Of a stretch of DNA of 29,598 nt, positions 17,772 through 24,525 are shown in pieces. Numbering within the stretch: the stretch's first letter is position 1; every line of letters starts with the position of its first letter. The DNA is from Dysgonamonadaceae bacterium. Lineage in GTDB: Bacteria > Bacteroidota > Bacteroidia > Bacteroidales > Azobacteroidaceae. The DNA lies in contig JAITAH010000234.1 of the NCBI GenBank assembly GCA_031284225.1, positions 1 through 29,598 of the forward strand, read 5' to 3'. A model generated the notes under the pieces. That model was not told the DNA's origin, searched no databases, and saw only the letters and a list, made by a program, of their open reading frames with translations. The position numbers and the translations under genes were made by a program.

Positions 17772-19250
17772 TCAATAACCGCGTATGTTGAAACGGACAA
17801 TAGCCGCATCATAAGCCGGAATCGAGAGTGGATACAGGGTATTGCCTTTCATATCCATCGAACATTTCCGGCGATTCAGCAGGTTTTCGGCGGAGGCGAT
17901 TGCGGCGTCCACAATTCCGAAATATTCGAAAGCATGGACAGGTATCCAAACCCGGACATCTGCCGGTTGAGCGTCGAAATTGGCGACTATCAGCAGCAGT
18001 TCATCTTCCCAATACCGCAGGAAAGCGTATTGCCGGGAAGCATTGAAATGTTCGTTTTGCAAATTCACATACATCAGGTCGTAAAACAGGCCTTCGCGTA
18101 GGGCCGGGCTTTCGTTGCATAACCGAAGGAGGGTTGCGTAGTATTGCCGGAGCGCGCGCTGTTCGGCCGACGGGGCCGTGCGGAAGACCGGCAGACTCCA
18201 ATAATCGAAGATAGTTGTCCGTCCGTCGCGACCGCTGAAGCCTTCTTCGTCCATCCCCCGTTCGCCCAATTCCTGACCGGAATAGACCAGAAAAGGATTG
18301 GTATTCATCATCGCCGACACAACTAACGCCGGACGGGCGGCTACCGGATTGCCCGCAAAGAAATCCGATGCTATCCGTTGTTCGTCATGGTTTTCCAAGA
18401 AATTCAGCATTCGGGGTTGAATATCATTTACAGCCTGCCAACGGCCGGTTATGGCTTTGGCAGACTCGCATCCGGTTACAATGTTCCGCAAAGTTTCGTA
18501 GAGGCCAACTTTGTCGTAGAGGTAATCGAAACCTCCACGGTAGATGTAATCCCGGTACTGTTGGGGATTATAGACTTCGGCAATGAAAATCGCCTCCGGG
18601 TGGCGAGCTTTGATTTGCGGAATTACCCATTCCCAAAAAGCGACAGGCGTCATTTCGACCATGTCGCAACGAAATCCGTCGATGTTTTGGGCTGCCCAGT
18701 AGAGCAGGATGTCCCGCATTTTTTGCCAAGTGTCGTGGTTTTCATAATTCAGCTTCACCGTATCTGTCCAATCATAATCGCTGATTCGGCGATGGCGGGC
18801 ATCGTAGTAATAGTTCTGCGCCTCGAAATTGCGGTTGGCCGGCGATACGTGATTGGGGACGAAGTCGATGATCATCTTCAGTCCGGCAGCATGGGTACGC
18901 CTGACCAGCGTTTCCAGCGCCGTCATCCGGTCGGGAACGCCGTTGTCCGCCAGATCAGGGGCAATGGCGTAATAATCCCGAATGGCGTAAGGCGATCCGG
19001 CTTTTCCTTTCACTATTTCCGGCAGATTTTTCGGAAGTCCGTCGGCGGAATAATCGGTTTGTGTGGCATGGTCGATCAGTCCGGTGTACCAAATATGGGT
19101 AAAACCCATCTTCCGGATCTTCTTTAATACAGGCAGGGTAAATGCCGACAGTTTTCCACAGCCGTTTTCTTCGATGTCGCCGTTCGGTATCGGATGGGGA
19201 TTCCGGTTGCCGAATAAACGTGGCAAGACTTGATAAATAATCATTTTCAT
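17772..19250 (-). CDS. GH13 alpha-amylase family glycosidase, cytoplasmic
   Basis: A 492-aa GH13 enzyme. Region I 'DFVPNH' (129-134), region II 'GFRCDMVEM' with nucleophile D196, region III 'FIAEVYNP' with acid/base E225 and region IV 'FLENHDEQR' with D289 are all intact. There is no signal peptide, so it should work on internal alpha-glucans such as glycogen or imported maltodextrins. A C-terminal beta domain (about 400-492) completes a normal length. The ATG at 19248-19250 is favoured because a promoter-like TAACTTTG lies just 4 bases upstream (19255-19262, minus strand), implying a very short or absent leader. The alpha/beta hydrolase gene follows after 30 bases. Exact specificity (amylase, cyclomaltodextrinase or other) is open. 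Confidence 0.9.
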   Translation of the reverse strand: MKMIIYQVLPRLFGNRNPHPIPNGDIEENGCGKLSAFTLPVLKKIRKMGFTHIWYTGLIDHATQTDYSADGLPKNLPEIVKGKAGSPYAIRDYYAIAPDLADNGVPDRMTALETLVRRTHAAGLKMIIDFVPNHVSPANRNFEAQNYYYDARHRRISDYDWTDTVKLNYENHDTWQKMRDILLYWAAQNIDGFRCDMVEMTPVAFWEWVIPQIKARHPEAIFIAEVYNPQQYRDYIYRGGFDYLYDKVGLYETLRNIVTGCESAKAITGRWQAVNDIQPRMLNFLENHDEQRIASDFFAGNPVAARPALVVSAMMNTNPFLVYSGQELGERGMDEEGFSGRDGRTTIFDYWSLPVFRTAPSAEQRALRQYYATLLRLCNESPALREGLFYDLMYVNLQNEHFNASRQYAFLRYWEDELLLIVANFDAQPADVRVWIPVHAFEYFGIVDAAIASAENLLNRRKCSMDMKGNTLYPLSIPAYDAAIVRFNIRGY

Positions 19251-19254
19251 GCAG

Positions 19255-19262
19255 CAAAGTTA
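19255..19262 (-). promoter_or_regulatory. -7 promoter element of the amylase operon
   Basis: TAACTTTG on the minus strand fits the Bacteroidota -7 consensus TAnnTTTG. It ends 4 bases before the amylase ATG. No good TTTG is found 19-20 bases upstream, so support rests on the -7 box alone. Confidence 0.4.
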
Positions 19263-19340
19263 AGGATATTTTTGAATTAATGTCCGATTTGGAAATGGGA
19301 ATATTCTCTCTTTTGTATCACGTACACATCTATCCGCAGT

Positions 19341-19388
19341 AAAAAAAGGAAAGGTTGCAATGTGAAAATACACTGCAACCTCTTTTTT
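19341..19388 (-). terminator. Intrinsic terminator of tRNA-Lys (possibly bidirectional)
   Basis: The stem AGGTTGCA/TGCAACCT (19352-19359 with 19374-19381), extendable by GTG/CAC across a bulge, lies directly downstream of the tRNA. On the minus strand the stem is followed within 4 bases by seven Ts. A T-run also flanks it on the + strand, so it could stop transcription from either side. Confidence 0.75.
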
Positions 19389-19390
19389 TG

Positions 19391-19463
19391 TGATCCATCT
19401 GGGGCTCGAACCCAGGACCCCATCCTTAAAAGGGATGTGCTCTACCTGCTGAGCTAATGAATC
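19391..19463 (-). tRNA. tRNA-Lys (anticodon TTT)
   Basis: The minus strand folds into a complete 73-nt cloverleaf. The acceptor stem is GATTCAT/ATGGATC with one G-T pair, the D arm GCTC/GAGC with GG in the loop, the anticodon arm CATCC-CTTTTAA-GGATG giving TTT, a five-base variable loop, and a T arm CTGGG-TTCGAGC-CCCAG. The discriminator is A and CCA is not encoded. It reads AAA/AAG lysine codons. A near-perfect promoter precedes it and a terminator follows, so it is an independent single-gene unit. It is not disrupted, and no duplicated 3' end was noticed that would mark an integration site. Confidence 0.95.
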
Positions 19464-19487
19464 ATCATCGCTTTTTAAAAGCGACGG

Positions 19488-19518
19488 CAAAGGTAGATAA
19501 TTTATTTAACTTTGCAAA
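19488..19518 (-). promoter_or_regulatory. Promoter of tRNA-Lys
   Basis: On the minus strand TTTG (19515-19518), exactly 19 bases, then TACCTTTG (19488-19495) match the Bacteroidota -33/-7 consensus perfectly. A small inverted repeat CAAGT/ACTTG (19524-19537) lies just upstream. The predicted start is about 20 bases before the mature tRNA, leaving a short leader containing a CGCTTTT/AAAAGCG hairpin (19469-19483). Confidence 0.75.
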
Positions 19519-19627
19519 CAAATCAAGTAAAAACTTGAAAAAAATCCTACTCATACCTGTAACAGGTGCCCTTTTTTTGATTTAAATTTAAATTCACATT
19601 CATCGTTATCAGTTATTATTTGGTATT

Positions 19628-19700
19628 AAAAAAAACAGGTTATCGTTTATAAGAAGGACTTTCTTACTACTCCGGGGTGGCAAGCCCCAAAGAATAACCT
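19628..19700 (-). terminator. Branched intrinsic terminator downstream of the DUF3244-like gene
   Basis: On the minus strand an outer 7-bp stem AGGTTAT/ATAACCT (19694-19700 with 19637-19643) encloses two further hairpins: GGGG-CCCC (19674-19688) and AAGAA-TTCTT (19651-19665). One base after the outer stem comes a run of eight Ts (19628-19635). This is a terminator with a three-way-junction shape rather than a simple hairpin. Confidence 0.65.
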
Positions 19701-19720
19701 TTATATATGCTTGTAATGGG

Positions 19721-20137
19721 CTATTGGGATATTTCGAATGAACCGTCAATACAATTTCCTGAACTATTCGTAAAAGAGAGATTGTAATTCCCTTCATTCC
19801 ATCCGCTGACGTCGATCGACAATTGACCGTTGGCAACGGCATTAACAGTCTCGAAGTAAACTACTTGTCCGGATGCTTCCCTGATTTCCACTTCAATATT
19901 ATCTAAAGAAAGCAAATAATGGACGGTCAGGACTGATTCATTTTTGCTTACTTCAAATGGCAAAACCAACGATCGCATACGGCCAATAGCAAAATAGCCG
20001 TGTAATTCCATTGTTTCCTCATCTTGACAGAAAGTTTCACTGGCAACTGTCATAGCCGAAACACTACTAACGGAATAGGCGAATAAGCCACCATTGGCTA
20101 TTCCCCATAAACTGATGAATAAAAAAAACTTTTTCAT
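19721..20137 (-). CDS. Small secreted DUF3244-like protein
   Basis: A 138-aa protein with a signal peptide ('MKKFFLFISLWGIANGGLFA'). The C-terminal half, 'IEVEIREASGQVVYFE' and 'IDVSGWNEGNYNLSF', has the beta-sandwich pattern of DUF3244, a Bacteroidota family of small exported proteins resembling T9SS sorting or FnIII-like domains; the name is from memory. It lies 171 bases downstream of the TPR/HTH regulator gene on the same strand, with its own candidate promoter, and is followed by a strong branched terminator. In related genomes such small proteins often sit beside TPR regulators; here a regulator-target link is inference. Function unknown. Confidence 0.75.
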   Translation of the reverse strand: MKKFFLFISLWGIANGGLFAYSVSSVSAMTVASETFCQDEETMELHGYFAIGRMRSLVLPFEVSKNESVLTVHYLLSLDNIEVEIREASGQVVYFETVNAVANGQLSIDVSGWNEGNYNLSFTNSSGNCIDGSFEISQ

Positions 20138-20144
20138 GTTTGTA

Positions 20145-20183
20145 AATTTATGTTTATAAATTGTTAAATACGCGACAAATTTA
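20145..20183 (-). promoter_or_regulatory. Promoter -7 element and leader inverted repeat of the DUF3244-like gene
   Basis: TAAATTTG (minus strand, 20176-20183) fits TAnnTTTG, with only ATTT at the -33 position 19 bases upstream. In the predicted leader, AATTTAT-loop-ATAAATT (20145-20162) is a perfect 7-bp inverted repeat close to the start codon. It is A+T-rich, so it may be chance. Confidence 0.4.
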
Positions 20184-20308
20184 GTACATAATATTCACTG
20201 AAAAATGACGATAAAGTAAGCTCAAAGGTTTTATTCAAACAAATAAAAAAGCACAGGATTGATAATTAATGGTTTACAATTTTATTGGAAAGCTGGTAAA
20301 AAGTTTTT

Positions 20309-21964
20309 TTATCCGAGAATTAAGGTATCCATGAATTTTGCAATATCGCCATGTTCGGGAATTTCTAATTTTTTCCGGATAAAGGTTTTCCGGATTTGGA
20401 TGATATTCACATTCGATTGCAGGATAATGGCAATTTCCGTATTATTCAATCCGGATTTCGTCAGGCAGCAAATTTTATATTCCAAGTCGATAAGCTGGGG
20501 AAACATCACCTTTATTTTATCGAAATAACCTTTGTACAACTCATTCATGACTTGGTAAAATACTTCCCAATCGAAACTGTCTTTTTCGTAGATAATTTTG
20601 TTTATTTTTTTCAGGATTTCTTTTCCTTTTTCTTTTTCTTCCTCTCGCAAATAGCCTTCAAACAACGATATTTTCTTTACGATATCAAATTGTTTTTTCT
20701 TAAAGGCGTGAATGGTATTATCGGCGTCATTCACCATTTCTTTCAATTGATGGGTCGTTTGTTTGGCTTCGGACAAAGCGTTTTTATGCTGTCGGTTCGT
20801 ATGGTAAAAGAAAAACAAAATCAAAAAGACAGTCATAATCAACAAACAAAGCGTCAACAGAATCCATTGTTTTTGAATTACTAAACGGTTATTTATACCC
20901 TTCACAAGTTCAAAATCGTATTTTTTTTGCAATTCCAACAAATTCGTCTTTTCTATTTTATCCCGCACCCAATCATAATAATAAAGATATTGCCGGTGAT
21001 AGTCCAAAGCCTTTTGCAGATTGCCGTTTTTTTCTTCCAAACGCGACAAGAGTTTATAAGCGCTAACCAAAGCCGTTTCATCTTTCTGTAATTCAAGCAA
21101 TTTGACTGCCTGAGCGGAAAAACACAAAGCCGAATCCATTAGGACGGTTTTCTCGTACATGCCGGCCAAAGTTAAGCATATTTTGGTTTGCAAACAGGTA
21201 TCGGAAACCAAACGTAGGGCGTGAAACAATTCTTTTTTTGCCGATTGCGACTCATTATTAGCCAAATAGGCCACTCCTAAATTATGCCGAGTCAGCGCTA
21301 TTTGATATGAATCCTGACGACTTTCTGCTAATTTCAAAGCCTTGTCAAAATATTTCAAAGCGCTTTCTTTTTGCTTTGCAAGGAAAAAACTGTTACCTAT
21401 AATGTTCAGAGTCAATACTTGCCGTGCATAATTGTCCGGCGACTGACAAAAATATTCATAAGCCGATATAAACCGTTCTATTGCTTCGGAATACAATTGT
21501 TGAGTATAATACAGTTCGCCAATAAAATACTGTATTAATCCTTTCTGGGTTCCATTTGTGATTTGTTTAGCAAAAGTTTCCGCCGTCAAATAAGCATTTA
21601 AGGCTTTTTCGCAGTTTTGTTGCTCCTGATAAACCCTTCCGGAATAAAATGAGGCCAGCATCGCTTTTTCCCAATTTTCTTTTTGGCAAAAATAGTCCAT
21701 CATCTGAAAAATCAATGTGTCTTGGGCAATGTTTTTATAAGCTTTATCCTTAGCCCAAGTAGTGAGCAGAACGTAATCGGCAAATAGCGATTGATTTAAT
21801 TCAGCAGGATAATGCACAGACTCCAACAGAGCTAAGGCCCGGTCGGGATAAGTTTCTACCAGATTATCTGCTTCGGTAAGTATCTTCTTAACATCCTGTG
21901 AATAATAAGTACAGGAAACTAAAACGAAAAACAATATAAAAGTCGAATAACCAGATTTTATCAT
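20309..21964 (-). CDS. TPR-transmembrane-HTH regulator (membrane-bound, LuxR-like C-terminus)
   Basis: A 551-aa protein from the ATG at 21962-21964. This start is chosen because 'MIKSGYSTFILFFVLVSC' is then a clean lipoprotein or signal sequence (lipobox LVSC, C18); upstream in-frame codons give an unlikely second hydrophobic stretch. About 55-330 is alpha-helical tetratricopeptide repeat ('ALKYFDKALKLAES', 'LGVAYLANNESQSAKKELFHAL'). One transmembrane helix lies near 365-390, then a coiled coil (about 390-440). Residues about 495-535 ('LEYKICCLTKSGLNNTEIA', ending 'RKTFIRKKL') look like a LuxR-type helix-turn-helix. The TPR part should face the periplasm and the HTH the cytoplasm, giving a one-component membrane regulator. 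Bacteroidota have a family with this layout. The target is unknown; the downstream DUF3244-like gene is a candidate. Confidence 0.8.
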   Translation of the reverse strand: MIKSGYSTFILFFVLVSCTYYSQDVKKILTEADNLVETYPDRALALLESVHYPAELNQSLFADYVLLTTWAKDKAYKNIAQDTLIFQMMDYFCQKENWEKAMLASFYSGRVYQEQQNCEKALNAYLTAETFAKQITNGTQKGLIQYFIGELYYTQQLYSEAIERFISAYEYFCQSPDNYARQVLTLNIIGNSFFLAKQKESALKYFDKALKLAESRQDSYQIALTRHNLGVAYLANNESQSAKKELFHALRLVSDTCLQTKICLTLAGMYEKTVLMDSALCFSAQAVKLLELQKDETALVSAYKLLSRLEEKNGNLQKALDYHRQYLYYYDWVRDKIEKTNLLELQKKYDFELVKGINNRLVIQKQWILLTLCLLIMTVFLILFFFYHTNRQHKNALSEAKQTTHQLKEMVNDADNTIHAFKKKQFDIVKKISLFEGYLREEEKEKGKEILKKINKIIYEKDSFDWEVFYQVMNELYKGYFDKIKVMFPQLIDLEYKICCLTKSGLNNTEIAIILQSNVNIIQIRKTFIRKKLEIPEHGDIAKFMDTLILG

Positions 21965-22048
21965 TACATTATTTATTTGAAACAGGGCGAATATAATAAA
22001 ATTGGAAGCACAACACAAAAAAAATACAATTATCTTGCAATATTTTTG

Positions 22049-22056
22049 CAAAGATA
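22049..22056 (-). promoter_or_regulatory. Candidate -7 element for the TPR/HTH regulator gene
   Basis: TATCTTTG on the minus strand matches TAnnTTTG and would give a leader of about 80 bases before the ATG at 21964. The -33 region is poor. A similar TACTTTTG at 22196-22203 is an alternative. Confidence 0.35.
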
Positions 22057-22237
22057 GTGGAAAATTTCTTTGCAAGTCCTAAAAAAACAGGATTTTTGCT
22101 TAAAGGAAAATTTAAATGGGGACGATATAGAAACGAACGAACTTCTTTTGTCTTCTGCATTTTGGCAATGTTTCAAATGACTCGCTTATGGAGTGCAAAA
22201 GTAATACAATTTCTTGAATAATGTGAAATATTTGTTT

Positions 22238-22264
22238 ATAACTTTTATCAAAAGTTATTTTTTT
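22238..22264 (+). terminator. Orphan intrinsic terminator on the + strand
   Basis: A perfect 9-bp stem ATAACTTTT/AAAAGTTAT (22238-22246 with 22250-22258) with a three-base loop is followed by a run of seven Ts (22258-22264). No + strand gene lies upstream within this gap, so it would end an unannotated transcript. The stem is weak in G+C. Confidence 0.45.
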
Positions 22265-22333
22265 GTCATTGAACCAGGGCGATTGAACCGGATCGAAGCT
22301 AACGTTTGTTCGTCGGAATAATTTTCAAAACTG

Positions 22334-22362
22334 CAAATACAGCTGAAATTTTCCACATTACA
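22334..22362 (-). repeat. Dispersed 29-nt repeat, copy A
   Basis: The minus strand reads TGTAATGTGGAAAATTTC and on to a promoter-like TGTATTTG. It matches copy B (27891-27919) at 28 of 29 positions. See the separate finding. Confidence 0.7.
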
Positions 22363-22449
22363 CACAGACGGATAACAATTTCCTGCTAAATTCATAGCGG
22401 AAAATACAACTTTTTTCTTACGATTCATCCTACCAAAGCAATTATAAAT

Positions 22450-22457
22450 TATCTTTG
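22450..22457 (+). promoter_or_regulatory. -7 promoter element of the PAP2-tilS operon
   Basis: TATCTTTG fits TAnnTTTG and ends 4 bases before the PAP2 ATG at 22462, the same spacing as at the amylase gene. The -33 position reads ATCC, so only the -7 box supports it. Transcription would begin at or very near the start codon. Confidence 0.4.
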
Positions 22458-22461
22458 CGCC

Positions 22462-23106
22462 ATGAAACAACTGTTAGCAACCAATAAATATTTTTTCGGT
22501 TCGGTGATTCTCTTTTCCGTTCTGGAAAGTATTCTGTTGGCCATAACCACAAAAGCCGAAGTAACGCTCTGGGTGAATACGCATGAATATGTAATGCTGG
22601 ACCAATCCCTTCTATTCGTTAATAACGGCGGCACAACGCTCTTTTCCGTTGCGGTTGTCCTCCTTTTCGGAATTTGCAAAGGATGGCGTATGGTTCTGAA
22701 AGTATCGGCGTGCCTTTTGTTGGTGATGCTCGTTACTCAGTTTGCCAAGCACATCCTTTTTCCGGGAACGCCCCGCCCCACCCTTTATTTCGAACCGGGC
22801 GCTTTACGCCTGATCGACGGCGTGAAACAGTTGACTACCGAAAGTTTCCCGTCCGGACATACGTCGGCCTCGTTTGCGTTGGCTACTTTTTTTGCTTTGT
22901 ACTGGCCGCACAAGCAATGGCATTGGCTACTGGCTTTGCTGGCCTTTACCGTTGGCTACGCGCGGGTGTATCTGTCGCAGCATTTTATTACCGATGTGTA
23001 TGCCGGCATGTTGCTCGGCGTGATTCTTACAACTTTGATTTACCATTTTTATCCGGATAAATGGGAAACGAAACGTCGGTCAACCGGCGATGCGCAACAG
23101 ATATGA
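22462..23106 (+). CDS. PAP2-family membrane phosphatase
   Basis: A 214-aa integral membrane protein with about six hydrophobic segments. All three phosphatase motifs of the PAP2 superfamily are present: K96 through 'GTPRP' (R105, P106), 'PSGH' at 130-133, and R168 with H174 and D178 in 'YARVYLSQHFITDVYAG'. Such enzymes remove phosphate from lipid phosphates, such as undecaprenyl pyrophosphate, phosphatidylglycerol phosphate or lipid A; which one cannot be decided here. The histidines should face the periplasm. The stop overlaps the tilS start in ATGA (23103-23106), so the two are translationally coupled although their functions are unrelated. Confidence 0.92.
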   Translation: MKQLLATNKYFFGSVILFSVLESILLAITTKAEVTLWVNTHEYVMLDQSLLFVNNGGTTLFSVAVVLLFGICKGWRMVLKVSACLLLVMLVTQFAKHILFPGTPRPTLYFEPGALRLIDGVKQLTTESFPSGHTSASFALATFFALYWPHKQWHWLLALLAFTVGYARVYLSQHFITDVYAGMLLGVILTTLIYHFYPDKWETKRRSTGDAQQI

Positions 23107-24392
23107 TCAGAAAAATCAGGCAATATATCGAAAAACGCCATTTATTGGACGCAGGCGATAAGGTAATCGTCGGATTGAGCGGCGGCTCCGATTCGGTCGT
23201 TCTCCTTTCGATCTTGCACCGCTTGGGTTACGACTGTCTGGCCGCACACTGCAATTTCCATTTACGGGGAGAAGAAGCTTTGCGAGACGAGCAACATTCC
23301 ATCGCTTTTGCTCAATCGTTGAAAATCCCCTGTTTTAAACAGGATTTTGATACGTTGTCCATCGCCCGCCAACGAGGCATTTCCATCGAAATGGCCGCCC
23401 GCGATTTACGGTATGAATGGTTTGAACAACTTCGCCGCGACCAAAACGCTCACGCCATCGCCGTTGCCCACCATCGCGACGACAGCGTCGAAACCTTGCT
23501 CCTGAACCTTATGCGGGGCACAGGCATTAAAGGGTTAACAGGCATCAAGTCGAAAAACGGCTTTGTTGTCCGTCCGCTGCTGGACGTTTCCAAACAGGAT
23601 ATTTTACAGTACGCCGCCGAAAAACAGTTGCCGTTCGTTACCGATTCCAGCAACCGGGAAGACGAATACATGCGGAATAAAATCCGACTGTCGGCGCTTC
23701 CGCTGCTGCGATCCATTCAACCGGCCATCGACTCGGCGCTGATTCATACGATGGAAAATGTAAACGAGGCGGTCAAAATCTACGACTTTCATATCCAGGA
23801 AGCCATTCGGAACGTTTTCGATCGCAGAAACGGAACAATTCATATCGGGCAATTAAAAACGCTACCCTCGCCCGAAGCCGTTTTGTTTGAATTATTGAAA
23901 GAATACGGTTTTGGACGAGATACGGTGCAAGACATTGTCCTCGCTATGGATAAACACAGTGGAAAAGAATTTTATTCTTCGGAATACGGCTTAATAAAAG
24001 ATCGCGATTTTTTCCTCTTATTTCCCCGATCCGACGCCGGCGAACCGCTTGTCGAAGAAATTTATAAAGAAACCGTTACGGAGGTTGCCGTCGATGCGAA
24101 TTTCAAAATCGCAAAAGATCGGAACATCGCTTATTTTGACGCTGAAAAACTGCAATTTCCTCTGCAAATCCGCCCATGGAAACAAGGCGACAAGTTTATG
24201 CCTTTCGGAATGAATCAGTTTCAAAAACTAAGCGATTACTTCAGTACCAATAAATTCAGCAAGCCGGAAAAAGAAAAAACACGGATCCTGTGCTCAGGCA
24301 ACGATATTATTTGGATTATCGGGCACCGAACGGATCATCGCTACCGCATCACTGAAAAGACTCAAAAAGCGGTTATTTTGAAACTTTTTTGA
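23103..24392 (+). CDS. tilS: tRNA(Ile)-lysidine synthase
   Basis: A 429-aa enzyme that attaches lysine to C34 of the tRNA-Ile with anticodon CAU, using ATP, so that it reads AUA rather than AUG. The PP-loop 'SGGSDS' is at residues 26-31, followed by 'AAHCNFHLRGEEALRDE', 'EMAARDLRYEWF', 'AVAHHRDDSVETLLLNLMRG' and 'DSSNREDEYMRNKIR', all typical of TilS. The C-terminal domain (about 350-429, 'IRPWKQGDKFMPFGM') is present, so it is full length. The ATG at 23103 is chosen over an in-frame ATG 42 bases upstream because it begins with 'MIRKIRQYI', the normal TilS start, and makes the ATGA overlap with PAP2. It is normally an essential gene. Confidence 0.95.
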   Translation: MIRKIRQYIEKRHLLDAGDKVIVGLSGGSDSVVLLSILHRLGYDCLAAHCNFHLRGEEALRDEQHSIAFAQSLKIPCFKQDFDTLSIARQRGISIEMAARDLRYEWFEQLRRDQNAHAIAVAHHRDDSVETLLLNLMRGTGIKGLTGIKSKNGFVVRPLLDVSKQDILQYAAEKQLPFVTDSSNREDEYMRNKIRLSALPLLRSIQPAIDSALIHTMENVNEAVKIYDFHIQEAIRNVFDRRNGTIHIGQLKTLPSPEAVLFELLKEYGFGRDTVQDIVLAMDKHSGKEFYSSEYGLIKDRDFFLLFPRSDAGEPLVEEIYKETVTEVAVDANFKIAKDRNIAYFDAEKLQFPLQIRPWKQGDKFMPFGMNQFQKLSDYFSTNKFSKPEKEKTRILCSGNDIIWIIGHRTDHRYRITEKTQKAVILKLF

Positions 24393-24399
24393 AAAACCA

Positions 24400-24430
24400 T
24401 TGGTATAAATCAAAAAACTCTCTATCTTTG
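24400..24430 (+). promoter_or_regulatory. Promoter of rho
   Basis: TATCTTTG (24423-24430) matches TAnnTTTG; 19 bases upstream is TTGG (24400-24403) in place of TTTG. It lies just after the tilS stop and gives rho its own transcript with a leader of about 90 bases. Confidence 0.5.
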
Positions 24431-24448
24431 TAGCGAAAAACTTCAGCA

Positions 24449-24496
24449 ATGATTAGAAATCGTATTGCTTTACTGCAAATTTCACTCACACATTAA
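24449..24496 (+). CDS. Possible 15-codon leader ORF upstream of rho
   Basis: In the rho leader an ATG at 24449 opens a 15-residue frame ([15 protein letters not shown]) ending with TAA at 24494-24496, 29 bases before the rho ATG. No ribosome-binding site is evident, but that is usual here. Rho synthesis is autoregulated in enterobacteria through its leader; a similar use of this ORF is speculation, and such a short frame may be chance. Confidence 0.2.
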   Translation: MIRNRIALLQISLTH

Positions 24497-24525
24497 GATG
24501 TTTATTTAACACATACATATATTTT

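Larger units (their letters stand above)
21965..22461. other. Gene-free stretch of about 500 bases
   Basis: No convincing gene is seen between the divergent TPR regulator and PAP2 genes. It contains a candidate promoter for the regulator (22049-22056), a second minus-strand TACTTTTG box (22196-22203), a + strand intrinsic terminator with no gene before it (22238-22264), one copy of a 29-nt dispersed repeat (22334-22362), and the PAP2 promoter box. A minus-strand reading frame of about 57 residues from an ATG near 22428 covers the repeat but lacks a recognisable family. A small RNA is possible. Confidence 0.5.

Noticed and set aside
18378..19127. 249-aa + strand frame
   Set aside because: Entirely antisense to the GH13 amylase with all catalytic motifs intact; no signal or family seen.
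19260..19490. 76-aa minus-strand frame across the tRNA ('LAQQVEHIPFKDGVLGSSPR')
   Set aside because: It is the translation of the tRNA-Lys gene itself, a common false gene call.
19555..19578. ACCTG-TAA-CAGGT hairpin followed by seven Ts on the + strand
   Set aside because: Only a 5-bp stem with a tight loop, and no + strand gene upstream; too weak to call a terminator.
22056..22067. Third partial copy of the dispersed repeat (GTGGAAAATTTC on the + strand)
   Set aside because: Only 12 bases, in the opposite orientation, and A+T-rich; consistent with chance.
21965..22075. Upstream ATG extension of the TPR/HTH regulator
   Set aside because: It would place a second hydrophobic segment before a clean lipoprotein signal at 21964, and a candidate promoter box lies close by.
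22255..22470. Minus-strand frame with a Cys-rich 57-residue core covering repeat copy A
   Set aside because: No promoter at a suitable distance and no family; the repeat and promoter-like box inside it suggest non-coding sequence. Not excluded.
23061..23102. Upstream in-frame start for tilS
   Set aside because: The 14 extra residues do not fit the family; the start at 23103 overlaps the PAP2 stop in the usual ATGA form.
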